From Vulcanimicrobium sp035943995 (lineage in GTDB: Bacteria; Vulcanimicrobiota; Vulcanimicrobiia; Vulcanimicrobiales; Vulcanimicrobiaceae), in assembly GCA_035943995.1 (NCBI GenBank), contig DASZBS010000024.1, forward strand, positions 1 through 64,000: DNA of 64,000 nucleotides, given 5' to 3'. The notes under the pieces are model-generated. The model worked only from the letters and a program-made list of their open reading frames with translations. It was not told the origin of the DNA and did no database searches. Positions 8,596-16,571 of this stretch are shown in pieces (the stretch's first letter is position 1; each line of letters starts with the position of its first letter). The translations under genes were made by a program, and so were the position numbers.

Positions 8596-9282
8596 TCACA
8601 ACTTGCGCGCGCCAAAATGTCCGAGATTCGTTCCGTTGCTCCAGAAGCTGCCGCTGAAGGACTGACCGTTCCGGGAAAAGCCGGTGACCCGCACCTCGCC
8701 GGTCGATATGACACCCTCGCAGTTCACCTCGCGATACGGAACGGTCTGATCCGCAATGCCGAGCGAGAATGTCGCACGCAAGGCGGTATCGCGCTCGCAA
8801 GGCGCCGCGGAGCGGCCGCCGACACTCCGTTTGTGCACGTTGAACACGACCGTATCGCCGCGTTGAGAGAGCTGGGCGTCTCCGGCCCAAACAATCGTAC
8901 CGACCTGAACGTTCGCCTCGTCGAATTGCCACGAGCCTTGCATCGAATCGCTTGCTGCATCGTTCGTTTTCGCCAAGGGCGCCACGGGAGCCGGCGCGGG
9001 CGGCGCGGGCGTCGTCACAAGAGTTACTCCGGGCGTCACCGTTGCTGCCACGCTTACCGTCGGTCGTGCGGTAGCGTGAAGTACCGCAGTGACAGGCGGC
9101 GCGGGTTTCGGCGTCAGCACGACGGTTGGGTCGGACACGGGCGTCCGCGCGCTCGTCGCGACCGTGACGTGCTGCACGTATCCTTGGGTGCCGCGCGTGC
9201 GGACAGCCAACCAGGCTCCGATCGAAAAGCCGACCGCGATCGTGAGCACGATCGCCGCGAGGTTTACGGGACGCACGTTCAC
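8596..9282 (-). CDS. Membrane-anchored protein with Pro/Thr-rich linker
   Basis: 228 residues. An N-terminal transmembrane anchor (about residues 8-27, AAIVLTIAVGFSIGAWLAV) is followed by a roughly 75-residue low-complexity linker rich in Pro, Thr, Val and Ala, and then a C-terminal beta-rich domain of about 110 residues beginning MQGSWQFDEANVQVG and containing two Cys (CERD, NCEG). It probably faces outward. The start is a GTG at 9282. No recognised domain. Its promoter would share the 9283-9424 spacer with the tetR-type gene. Confidence 0.55.
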   Translation of the reverse strand: MNVRPVNLAAIVLTIAVGFSIGAWLAVRTRGTQGYVQHVTVATSARTPVSDPTVVLTPKPAPPVTAVLHATARPTVSVAATVTPGVTLVTTPAPPAPAPVAPLAKTNDAASDSMQGSWQFDEANVQVGTIVWAGDAQLSQRGDTVVFNVHKRSVGGRSAAPCERDTALRATFSLGIADQTVPYREVNCEGVISTGEVRVTGFSRNGQSFSGSFWSNGTNLGHFGARKL

Positions 9283-9397
9283 GCGCGGGCGCCTAGGGCC
9301 GTTGGAGCCGAAAACCGCCGCATGCGCGCTTCAATACCCGTATCGAGCTCATGTGCGCGCCTGCTTCCGGGTCCGGCAAGAAGGGTGGCACGTCGGC

Positions 9398-9442
9398 TTG
9401 ACACGCTACTGGTGGAAGGCTAGTATACCGACTAGTCGGTAT
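9398..9442 (+). promoter_or_regulatory. Promoter with palindromic operator for the TetR-type gene
   Basis: TTGACA at 9398-9403 and TAGTAT at 9421-9426 are separated by 17 bp, a near-consensus sigma-70-type promoter. A perfect 18-bp palindrome, ATACCGACTAGTCGGTAT (9425-9442), overlaps the end of the -10 box and the expected start of transcription. Size and symmetry fit a TetR-family dimer site, so the gene that starts 15 bases downstream probably represses itself. GGAAGG at 9443-9448 is the likely ribosome-binding site. Confidence 0.75.
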
Positions 9443-9456
9443 GGAAGGTCTCAAGG

Positions 9457-10083
9457 TTGGCGATAGCGGCGAAGGCTGACGGGAGAACGCGGTTGCTCGA
9501 TGCGGCCCTGACCGTCATCCGCACCAAGGGGTACGGCGCGGCGACGGTGGACGACATCTGCCGCGCCGCGGGCCTCAGCAAGGGCAGCTTTTTCCACTAC
9601 TTTCGCGACAAGGAAGCCCTTGCGATCGCCGCTGCCGAGCATTTCTCGGCCGGCGCCGACGCGCTGTTCGCCGCGGCGGAATATCGCGACGACCCCGATC
9701 CGCGCGACCGGGTGCTGCGCTACGCCGATCTGCGCGCTGCGATGGTGCGCGGCGACCTCGCCGCCTTCACGTGCCTCCTGGGCACGATGGTCCAAGAAAC
9801 CTATGCGACGCATCCGGCGATTCGCGAGGCGTGCGACCAGCACATTCGCCATCATGCCGACGCCGTCGCACAAGACCTGGAAGCGGCGAAGCGCAGATAC
9901 GCCGCTGATGCGCCCTGGACCGCCGAAAGCATGGCGCTCTTCACGCAGGCGGTGATTCAGGGCGCCTTCATCCTGGCGAAGGCGCACGATGATCCGGGCG
10001 TCGCGGTCGACTGCATGATTCATCTCCGGCGGTACCTCGAGAGTCAACTTCCTCAACTTGCACAAGCGACGGTGCCGTCGTGA
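9457..10083 (+). CDS. TetR/AcrR-family transcriptional regulator
   Basis: 208 residues from a TTG start eight bases after GGAAGG. The N-terminal helix-turn-helix is typical: TRLLDAALTVI, then GYGAATVDDICRAAGLSKGSFFHYFRDKEAL (about 25-55). The C-terminal ligand-binding domain is helical and resembles regulators that often sit next to glyoxalase-like or alkene-reductase genes. The next gene, now a pseudogene, begins in its stop codon (GTGA), so it was probably the regulated partner. Autoregulation is inferred from the palindrome in its promoter. Confidence 0.88.
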   Translation: MAIAAKADGRTRLLDAALTVIRTKGYGAATVDDICRAAGLSKGSFFHYFRDKEALAIAAAEHFSAGADALFAAAEYRDDPDPRDRVLRYADLRAAMVRGDLAAFTCLLGTMVQETYATHPAIREACDQHIRHHADAVAQDLEAAKRRYAADAPWTAESMALFTQAVIQGAFILAKAHDDPGVAVDCMIHLRRYLESQLPQLAQATVPS

Positions 10084-10330
10084 ACCAGAAGAAGACCTAT
10101 CCGCCCGGAGTTCCGTGCTGGGTTGAGACGCTGCAACCCGACCCGCGCGCGGCACTCGAGTTCTACTTCGTAGCGCGTCTGCACGGCGACGACGTGCCGG
10201 GATCGCGACGCTGCCGCCGGGCGGCATCGCCGAGCCGGCGTGGACGACGTATGTCGCGGTCTTCCGGCGCGCCGTTATCGCCGATCCCGCGGGCGCAATC
10301 TGTACGATCAGTCAGCTGTGGAGGTTGTAG
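10080..10330 (+). pseudogene. Decayed VOC/glyoxalase-family gene
   Basis: Remnant of a vicinal-oxygen-chelate protein. From the GTG at 10080 the frame reads YPPGVPCWVETLQPDPRAA up to EFY, the standard opening of a tandem VOC protein. It then jumps directly to VARLHGDDVPG, which normally lies much further along. From 10202 the sequence continues in another frame as IATLPPGGIAEPAWTTYVAV and, after a second loss, RRAVIADPAGAICTISQ, ending at the TAG at 10328. This requires one frameshift and at least two internal deletions; about 80 codons remain of a family usually near 260. It overlaps the tetR-type gene by four bases and was probably its target. Confidence 0.75.
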
Positions 10331-10332
10331 AG

Positions 10333-11028
10333 ATGACCCTGGTTCGCGTTTGCGTCCTCTTGGCCGGCGTTTTTGCGCTTACGGCGGCTGCCGGAAACGA
10401 TAGGATGGGCCCGCTTTCCCAGTATCTGATGAGCCCTCAGGCCGAGATCGCGCTCGCGCGCAGCGCCGCGCCCGTGGCGATTTCGAACCGCGCGACGATC
10501 ATGGTTCTCGGGGCGCACGGCTACGCCGTCGCGCGGAAGGGCCAGAACGGCTTCACGTGCATCGTCGAGCGGGGCTGGATGCAACCGTTCGCCGCCCCAA
10601 ACTTCTGGGGGGTCAAGATACGCGGCCCCGTCTGCTACAACGCGGCGGCGGCGCGCACCGTGCTCGTGTACACCTTCAAACGAACGGAGATGTCCCTGGC
10701 GGGAGCGAGCAGATCGCAGATCCAGGACCGCATCGTAGCGGCGATCGCCGCCAACGCACTGCCGGCGCCGGAGCGCAGCTCGATGGCGTACATGATGTCG
10801 AAGTCCCAGTACTTGAACGACGGCGCCAAAGCGTGGTATCCGCACGTGATGATTTTCACGCCGATGGATGACAGCGCGAATGCGGGAGCGAGCTGGGGCG
10901 CCGATCGCCGCCTCTCGCCCGTCGTCTTCGACGCGCAGGACAAGATGCCGGAGCCGTGGACGTGCTTCTTCATTCCCGTCGCGCACTGGTCCGATGGGAC
11001 GCCCGCGAGACTCTATTCCGGAACGTAG
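10333..11028 (+). CDS. Secreted hypothetical protein
   Basis: 231 residues from the ATG at 10333, with a signal peptide (VRVCVLLAGVFALTAAA). The mature protein has few recognisable features: a Cys in FTCIVERGW, an aromatic segment PFAAPNFWGVKIRGPVCYN, and WTCFFIPVAHWSDGTP near the end. The two central Cys (FTC and VCYN) could form a disulfide. It follows the VOC remnant by two bases and belongs to the tetR transcription unit. I do not recognise the family. Confidence 0.6.
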   Translation: MTLVRVCVLLAGVFALTAAAGNDRMGPLSQYLMSPQAEIALARSAAPVAISNRATIMVLGAHGYAVARKGQNGFTCIVERGWMQPFAAPNFWGVKIRGPVCYNAAAARTVLVYTFKRTEMSLAGASRSQIQDRIVAAIAANALPAPERSSMAYMMSKSQYLNDGAKAWYPHVMIFTPMDDSANAGASWGADRRLSPVVFDAQDKMPEPWTCFFIPVAHWSDGTPARLYSGT

Positions 11029-11126
11029 TGCGCGAGAGCGTGCGTAAAAGATCTGCGTAACCGGTCGTCGGCCGAGGGCAGGTACGGTCGTGCTCGGCTA
11101 GAACGGTTTTCGGCGAGAACATCGCA

Positions 11127-12023
11127 ATGCAAAGCACATCTACTTCAGTCATCGGCGATCGTCCGTCATCGCTGCTTTACGATTTGCGCTTCGACGAAAC
11201 TCTCTTTCGAAGCGAATGTCCGGCGGCGGTCTCGATCGTCGAGCACATGAAACGCGAGGATCCGGACCTTCGCGCGTGGATCAACTTTCCGCTCATGAAC
11301 GAAAGCGGACGAACGGACGACTTCGCGCTGAAACACCTCAATCGAGGTGGAACGTACACCGACTACGCGCTCCGGTTCCCGAGCTGCCGAGAGGTCGTCG
11401 AGAAGTTTCGTGACCGGTCGATGGTCGTCACGAACGCGAGAATCGCGGTCTTGTTCGAGCAAGGTATCTTTCGGCCCCATACGGACTCGTACGACTCGTC
11501 ACGCTTCCTGATCCCGCTCAACCAGCACGATACCGATTTCCGGCACATCGTCGATCCGACGTGCTTTCTCATGCGCGCCGGCGAGTTGTGGTGGATCGAC
11601 GGTCGGTCGCTTCACGGTGCCGCGAACGTCCGTGACCGCGAAAAGCGCGTGATGCTGCTGATCGACGTCACGAGCACATCCGCACGCGAGGCATTGGGTC
11701 CGTCGCAACCTATCCCCGCGGACCATCTTTGCGAGCGGAAACCGTGGACCTCGGATTCGAAAGCGGAGCTCTTCGGCAAGCTCGAATCAGTTGCCGGAGC
11801 GTGGAGCGTTGACGCGCTGGAGCGCGAGCTCCTCATGATCCCGTTCCTGTACGATCTCGATGTGGCGCGCGCCTACGCGGAGATCGCGGCGTTCTGCGAC
11901 GTCGTCGGAAGCGGCCAGGCCCCCGATGACGTCCGTAAGCACTTTGCCGCGCTCGGCAACGCACTCCGAAATCCTTCGCTGCCGTTCCAGGTGGCGGCCA
12001 GCGGTTTCGACGCTCTTACCTGA
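11127..12023 (+). CDS. Fe(II)/2-oxoglutarate amino-acid hydroxylase-like protein
   Basis: 298 residues. The core resembles aspartyl/asparaginyl and L-proline hydroxylases: a metal triad His118-x-Asp120 in RPHTDSYDSS and His163 in SLHGAANV, an Arg174 that could bind 2-oxoglutarate, and the GELWWIDGRSLHGAAN block typical of free-proline hydroxylases. The C-terminal 110 residues are helical, as in the C-terminal domain of those enzymes. It probably hydroxylates a free amino acid or a peptide-bound residue; the substrate is an inference. It is flanked by the tetR unit and the convergent RNR genes. No biosynthetic cluster surrounds it. Confidence 0.6.
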   Translation: MQSTSTSVIGDRPSSLLYDLRFDETLFRSECPAAVSIVEHMKREDPDLRAWINFPLMNESGRTDDFALKHLNRGGTYTDYALRFPSCREVVEKFRDRSMVVTNARIAVLFEQGIFRPHTDSYDSSRFLIPLNQHDTDFRHIVDPTCFLMRAGELWWIDGRSLHGAANVRDREKRVMLLIDVTSTSAREALGPSQPIPADHLCERKPWTSDSKAELFGKLESVAGAWSVDALERELLMIPFLYDLDVARAYAEIAAFCDVVGSGQAPDDVRKHFAALGNALRNPSLPFQVAASGFDALT

Positions 12024-12878
12024 TCAGGAGCATTTGCCGACGTATCCGCATTGCTGGAGGCATTGTACGCATCCACCCTGCGAGATCAACGGACCGCTGC
12101 ATTTCGGGCAAAGGCCGACACCGGTCTGCATGGCGCGCCGCATCGTCTCCAAGCTCAGGTCACCGCCGTGCCCGTTCCCATTGCCGTGCGCCTTGCCTAG
12201 GTACGAGCCGGTGATGTCGATCGACACCTGGTTTGCCTGATTCTCGAGAACGTCTGCCTGCGGTAACGGAAATTGCGGCTCGGCTACGGTGACGACCGCC
12301 GCTTCTCCCCGTGCCTCGATCGGAATGTCGAGCGGAAGCGCCAGCGTCAGCGCCTTCGCGAGGCCTTGGCTGATACCGTCAGCGCATGAGAGCGTGGTCG
12401 GGCCGGCGGCATCGCGCAGCTTTGGATTCGGGCAACGCATCCCTTCGAACTTGTCGATGAATTTCCGAGGGTCCGCGCCGTACCGTAGTCCGACCGACAT
12501 CGCGACGCCGAGCGCCTCGAGATAACTTTGCTGGCACGATCCCGATTTACCGAGTTTGAAGAATACTTCGAACGGACGGCCTTGGTCGTCTTCGTTCAGC
12601 GTGATGTAGAGAGGACCGCATCCAACGTTCGCTTGGACCGTGCGGCCCCGCATGACGGCCGGACGCTCGCGGTAACGCGTCTGCGCCGGTTCCGGAGTAG
12701 ACACCTGAAGCTCTCGATTGGTGGCTTGCAGATCTTCGAGCCGCTTGAGGACGCGGCCCAACGTGCTAGCGCACTCGATGCTTTCAGCCTTGAGCCGAGC
12801 GTTTTCCGCCTGGACGGACTCGAGGCGCTCGAGCACCCGTGCGAGCGCAGATTGTAATTCCAATTGACCGTCCTGCAT
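12024..12878 (-). CDS. Detached TSCPD/zinc-ribbon domain protein of class II ribonucleotide reductase
   Basis: 284 residues. Residues 72-182 match the TSCPD domain normally fused to the C-terminus of class II (NrdJ) reductases: RERP opening, VGCGPLYITLNEDD, a GKSG segment, then GMRCPNP and SCADGISQ. The end carries six Cys (257, 260, 270, 273, 277, 283), like the NrdJ zinc ribbon whose Cys re-reduce the active site. The first 60 residues are a predicted coiled coil made of two related units (ARVLERLE and GRVLKRLE) about 29 residues apart, absent from normal NrdJ. ATG follows the catalytic gene's TAA directly, with GGGGGAG as ribosome-binding site. It probably docks on the catalytic protein. 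Confidence 0.8.
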   Translation of the reverse strand: MQDGQLELQSALARVLERLESVQAENARLKAESIECASTLGRVLKRLEDLQATNRELQVSTPEPAQTRYRERPAVMRGRTVQANVGCGPLYITLNEDDQGRPFEVFFKLGKSGSCQQSYLEALGVAMSVGLRYGADPRKFIDKFEGMRCPNPKLRDAAGPTTLSCADGISQGLAKALTLALPLDIPIEARGEAAVVTVAEPQFPLPQADVLENQANQVSIDITGSYLGKAHGNGNGHGGDLSLETMRRAMQTGVGLCPKCSGPLISQGGCVQCLQQCGYVGKCS

Positions 12879-14879
12879 TTACTCCCCCAGTAACGCTTTC
12901 GCGCGGGCGAGCAAGGCGTCGAGCGGCTCTGGGCGCGCCGCCTCCTTGACGACCGCTTCGGCAGCGACGACGGCTTGCGCGGCGCCGGCTTTGTCATGGT
13001 TCGCTTCGATGTCCGATTCGTTGCTGAAGGTGATCACTTGCTCGGTTCGTGACCCGTCGCGATAGTACGTGAACCCTTTGCAGCCGCTTCGGTATGCGCG
13101 AAAGATCGCGCGGGCGACGTTCTCGCGGGTATCGTCGTTCGGCGCGTTGATCGTCTTGCTCACCGAGTTGCACGTCCACTTCTGGAACGCGGCCAGCATG
13201 TCGATGTGCTGGTCGACGCTGACGTCGGCTGCGACGGTGAAGACTCGTTGCCACTGCTCCGGAACGGCGCCGATGCCGCGAACCGAGCCGCGATTGTCTT
13301 CGATCTTTGCAAGCAGTTCTTGCGAGTAGAATCCCTCATCCTTCGCAACCTCTTCGAAGAGCGGGATGACGTAGTACAAGTGCTGCGGGCGGCCTTCGGC
13401 GTCTTTCATCGCATGCTTGGTGTATGCCATCCCGAAGTACGGCTCGCAGCCGAAGCTGCAGCCGGCGATCATCGAGATCGTCCCGGTCGGAGCCACCGAG
13501 AGGAGCGCTGCGTTGCGGCGCGGTCTCGGATCGTTCGCCCAGCGCGAAAGATGCTTGTTCGGGAAGTCACCGCGTTCGAGGGCGAGCGCTTCGGACGCTT
13601 CTTCCGCCCGCTCGCGGATGAACTTCATCAGCCGTTCGGCGAACGCGATCGCTTCGGGCGCGTCGTACGGAATGTTCATCTGGATCAACAGATCCGCGAA
13701 TCCCATCACACCCAGGCCGACGCGGCGGTTCCCCGTCACCATGTCCGTGATCTCATCGAGCGGATAGATGTTGGCGTCGATCACGTTGTCCAGAAACCGG
13801 ATGCCGAGCACGACCGCTTTCTCGAGGCGGTTCCAATCGACGTCCTTCGCCGAGCCGTCGAAGAAGTGCCCCACGTTGATCGAGCCGAGATTGCACGAGT
13901 CGTACCCGTGCAACGCCTGCTCGCCGCACGGGTTCGTCGCGTGGATCGGGCCCAGCCCGGGCAACGGGTTCCAGTCGGGATGGTCGAGGAAGAGAACGCC
14001 GGGTTCACCGTTCTGCCAAGCGCCGTCCACGATGGCTTGCCAGATGTCACCCGCCGGAAGCGTTCGAACGATTTCCTTCGTCCGCGGATCGATGAGGTCG
14101 AAGTCCTCACCGTTCTCGACGGCGCTCATGAACGCGTCGGTGACGCCGACGGAGATGTTGAAATTGCTGATCTGCGTTTGCAGGAGCTCTTGCTTGAGAT
14201 GAGCGAGCTGCTGCGCGGAATACCGCCCGCAATCGCTGAGCCGATTGAACGTCGCGCGGTTTTCGGCGTCGAGCTCCTTCTTGCACCGCACGAAGTCCAA
14301 GATATCCGGATGGTCGACGCGCAGGACGCCCATGTTTGCGCCGCGGCGAACGCCGCCTTGCTTGATCGAGTCCGTCGCGGAATTGAATACCTTCATGAAG
14401 CTCACGGGCCCGGACGCGTCTTTCCCGGTCGTTCCTACGAGCGCGCCGTGCTGGCGAAGGTCGGAGAAGGCGAAGCCGGTCCCGCCGCCCGATTTTTGGA
14501 TCAGGGCCATCGCTTTGAGGTTATAGAAGATCTCTTCGATCGAGTCGGGCACCGGCAAGACGAAGCAGGCCGACAGCATCGAAAGGGGGCGGCCCGCGTT
14601 GACGAGGCACGGCGTGTTCGGCATGAAGTCGCGGCGAGCGAGCATGCCGTAGAACGCGTGCGCGATGTCAGTGATGCCGCGGTCGACGTTCGAGGCGGCG
14701 CCCTTCGCGTACTTCCTCTCGGGTTGTGCAATTGCCCAAGCGACCCGCCATAAGAACTCTCTGGGGCTTTCTTTGGTCCCGTCGGGCTTCTTCGCGAAAT
14801 AGCGCTCGTTCAGGACTTTGAGCGCGTTCGCGTCAAAGACAGGCTCCGCGAGCACGGCCTCTGAGAGCTCTTCAGACAT
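12879..14879 (-). CDS. nrdJ: Adenosylcobalamin-dependent ribonucleoside-diphosphate reductase, catalytic part
   Basis: 666 residues. Makes deoxyribonucleotides with a B12-derived thiyl radical and needs no oxygen. Key residues are visible: Cys105 in LSACFVLPV and Cys329 in SCNLGS as the active-site redox pair, Cys318 and Glu320 in NPCGE as thiyl-radical Cys and catalytic Glu, and VAPTGTISMIAGCSFGCEP (462-480). There is no ATP-cone ahead of the catalytic domain and no TSCPD domain at the end; the chain stops after an Ala/Glu-rich tail. The ATG at 14879 has a strong AGGAGG upstream. The missing domain is the next gene. NrdR-like boxes precede it. Confidence 0.92.
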   Translation of the reverse strand: MSEELSEAVLAEPVFDANALKVLNERYFAKKPDGTKESPREFLWRVAWAIAQPERKYAKGAASNVDRGITDIAHAFYGMLARRDFMPNTPCLVNAGRPLSMLSACFVLPVPDSIEEIFYNLKAMALIQKSGGGTGFAFSDLRQHGALVGTTGKDASGPVSFMKVFNSATDSIKQGGVRRGANMGVLRVDHPDILDFVRCKKELDAENRATFNRLSDCGRYSAQQLAHLKQELLQTQISNFNISVGVTDAFMSAVENGEDFDLIDPRTKEIVRTLPAGDIWQAIVDGAWQNGEPGVLFLDHPDWNPLPGLGPIHATNPCGEQALHGYDSCNLGSINVGHFFDGSAKDVDWNRLEKAVVLGIRFLDNVIDANIYPLDEITDMVTGNRRVGLGVMGFADLLIQMNIPYDAPEAIAFAERLMKFIRERAEEASEALALERGDFPNKHLSRWANDPRPRRNAALLSVAPTGTISMIAGCSFGCEPYFGMAYTKHAMKDAEGRPQHLYYVIPLFEEVAKDEGFYSQELLAKIEDNRGSVRGIGAVPEQWQRVFTVAADVSVDQHIDMLAAFQKWTCNSVSKTINAPNDDTRENVARAIFRAYRSGCKGFTYYRDGSRTEQVITFSNESDIEANHDKAGAAQAVVAAEAVVKEAARPEPLDALLARAKALLGE

Positions 14880-14952
14880 CGTTCCTCCTGCAGATTCCAA
14901 GGGCGTTCCAGTCGAACAGGCGTTCGACCAAACGCATGGGACGGGCGAGCCG

Positions 14953-15000
14953 GTACCAGATATTGTACTCGCGTTTTGGTTCCGATACAAGATAGCGTAC
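14953..15000 (-). promoter_or_regulatory. Tandem NrdR-like boxes with embedded promoter upstream of nrdJ
   Basis: Two related 16-bp imperfect palindromes, GTACCAGATATTGTAC (14953-14968) and ATACAAGATAGCGTAC (14985-15000), start exactly 32 bp apart, about three helical turns. Paired 16-bp sites at this spacing are the hallmark of NrdR, the ATP/dATP-sensing repressor of ribonucleotide reductase genes. Each matches about 10 of 16 positions of the known box ACACWATATATWGTGT. On the minus strand TTGTAT (14985-14990) and TACAAT (14962-14967) lie 17 bp apart, so a promoter sits inside the two boxes and bound NrdR would block it. Confidence 0.7.
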
Positions 15001-15119
15001 GAATCTGGTACGGGTTCTGTGGATTTGGGGAATCTGGGGATTCGCGCAGGCGGCCGCCCGGGGCGCTGTGGACACCCAGCGAGCGGGGTGAGCTAGCTGT
15101 GGACGGAACCGGGGATAGC

Positions 15120-15602
15120 GTGGAGAGGTTCCGCGCCGACCATCATGCCGACACGCTGCCCGACGTGTCCCTCGACGAGCTCGCCGCGCGCGGGATGCGC
15201 GGCATCGTCGTCGATCTGGACAACACCGTGTGCGCCTATCGCCGGCCCGAGCTCGCGCCCGGCGTGGCCGACTGGGTCGCGGCCGCGCGCGACCGCGGCT
15301 TCGCGCTCGTCCTCGTCTCCAACAACTTCACCGAGCGCGTCACGGCGGTGGGCGCGCAGCTCGGGATCCCCGTCGTCCCCAACGCGCTCAAGCCGCTGCC
15401 GTTCGCGTTTCTGCGCGCGCTCGCGCTGCTCGGCACGCCGCGGCGCGCGACCGTCGTGATCGGCGATCAGCTCTTCACCGACGTGCTCGGCGCGAAGTTC
15501 CTCGGGCTGCGCACGATCCTCACCAAACCGCTGGTCGAGAAGGATTTTCCGCTCACGCGCCTGCTGCGGTTTCTCGAGCGCACCATCGCGGGACGAACCT
15601 GA
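15120..15602 (+). CDS. YqeG-family HAD phosphatase
   Basis: 160 residues from a GTG at 15120; another GTG at 15099 is possible. HAD motif I appears in GIVVDLDNTVCAYRRPEL, motif II in LVLVSNNFTE, and motifs III/IV in NALKPLPFAF and VIGDQLFTDVLGAKFLGLRTIL. The short length with no cap domain and the DLDNTV motif I are those of the YqeG/YegS-type (subclass III) phosphatases, whose substrates are mostly unassigned. A second HAD gene follows two bases after its stop, so the two form an operon. Confidence 0.82.
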   Translation: MERFRADHHADTLPDVSLDELAARGMRGIVVDLDNTVCAYRRPELAPGVADWVAAARDRGFALVLVSNNFTERVTAVGAQLGIPVVPNALKPLPFAFLRALALLGTPRRATVVIGDQLFTDVLGAKFLGLRTILTKPLVEKDFPLTRLLRFLERTIAGRT

Positions 15603-15604
15603 TC

Positions 15605-16282
15605 GTGCGCGTCGCCGCCGTCGTCTTCGATCTCTACGGGACCCTGCTGGCCATCGACTCCATGCGCACGCACGTCGCCGTGGCCGGCGTTCGCGATCCC
15701 GCCGCGTTCGTCGCCGACTGGCGCCGCAAGCAGCTCGAGTATGCGTTCCTCACGTCGCTGGCCGGCGTTTATCGCGACTTCGACGAGCTGACCGCGCACG
15801 CGCTCGCGTTCACGTGCGCGGAGCGCAACAACCCGCTGGACCCGGCGCGTCAGCGCGCGCTCGCGGACGCGTGGCGCACGATGCCCGCGTACGGCGACGT
15901 CGCGATCGTCCTGCAAGCGCTCGCCGCGCGGAACGTCCCGCTGGCCGTACTGACCAACGGAACGCCGTCGTCGGCGAATACCGCGCTCGAGCACGCCGGC
16001 GTGCGCGCGCTGCTGACCGATGTGCTTTCCGTCGACAGCGTGCGCGCGTACAAGCCCGATCCGCGCGTCTACGCGCTCGCGACCGCGCGGTTCGCGTGCG
16101 CGCCGGGCGAGATCGTGTTCGTGTCGTCCAACCCGTGGGACGCCTGGGGCGCGGCGACGTTCGGTTTTCGCGTCGCATGGTGCAACCGCGGGGGCACGAC
16201 GGCCGAAACGCTGTCGCCCGCGCCGGAGGCGACGCTCGCCGGCTTGCACGAGCTGCCGGGGTTCGTGGCGCGCGCCGAGTGA
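15605..16282 (+). CDS. HAD hydrolase, haloacid dehalogenase type II-like
   Basis: 225 residues from a GTG at 15605. Motif I is VFDLYGTLLAI, motif II is AVLTNGTPSS, then YKPDPRVYALA with the conserved Lys, and FVSSNPWDAWGAATFGFRVAWCNR, a set characteristic of L-2-haloacid dehalogenases and close relatives that hydrolyse C-halogen or related bonds. Whether it truly dehalogenates cannot be said from sequence. It is coupled to the YqeG-type phosphatase gene upstream. Confidence 0.83.
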   Translation: MRVAAVVFDLYGTLLAIDSMRTHVAVAGVRDPAAFVADWRRKQLEYAFLTSLAGVYRDFDELTAHALAFTCAERNNPLDPARQRALADAWRTMPAYGDVAIVLQALAARNVPLAVLTNGTPSSANTALEHAGVRALLTDVLSVDSVRAYKPDPRVYALATARFACAPGEIVFVSSNPWDAWGAATFGFRVAWCNRGGTTAETLSPAPEATLAGLHELPGFVARAE

Positions 16283-16331
16283 GGGTACATCCCCCGGAGC
16301 AGACACAGCCAGGCGACGGAGGCGAAGGGCC

Positions 16332-16562
16332 ATGAACGACAACAGCAGCGGCGTTCCGGACGCCGGCACGAGCGAAGAGCCCGCGCTGACGCAGCGCGAC
16401 ACGGCGACGGTGCACGCCGAGGGTGACCTCAGCGCGGAGGCCTCGAGTGCGGACGACGGCGGCGCATCGGCAGCCGGGGGCAGCGGCGGCGCGCCGACGT
16501 ACGGGCCTGCCGGCAATACGACGGACGCCGAAGAAGAAGGCGCCGACGGTCAGGGCATTTAG
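16332..16562 (+). CDS. Small acidic low-complexity protein
   Basis: 76 residues from an ATG preceded by GGAGG-type sequence. Composition is dominated by Gly, Ala, Ser, Thr, Asp and Glu (segments such as DDGGASAAGG and TTDAEEEGADG), with no aromatic core, so it is probably disordered. No family is recognised. It sits between the HAD gene and the DUF2231 gene (nine bases to the latter) and may be co-transcribed with the membrane protein. Codon choice looks coding but functional evidence is lacking. Confidence 0.5.
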   Translation: MNDNSSGVPDAGTSEEPALTQRDTATVHAEGDLSAEASSADDGGASAAGGSGGAPTYGPAGNTTDAEEEGADGQGI

Positions 16563-16571
16563 GGAAGAAGC

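Noticed and set aside
14880..15119. Cobalamin riboswitch upstream of the B12-dependent reductase
   Set aside because: No conserved B12-box-like sequence or suitable helices seen in the roughly 120-base leader; NrdR-type sites explain the region better.
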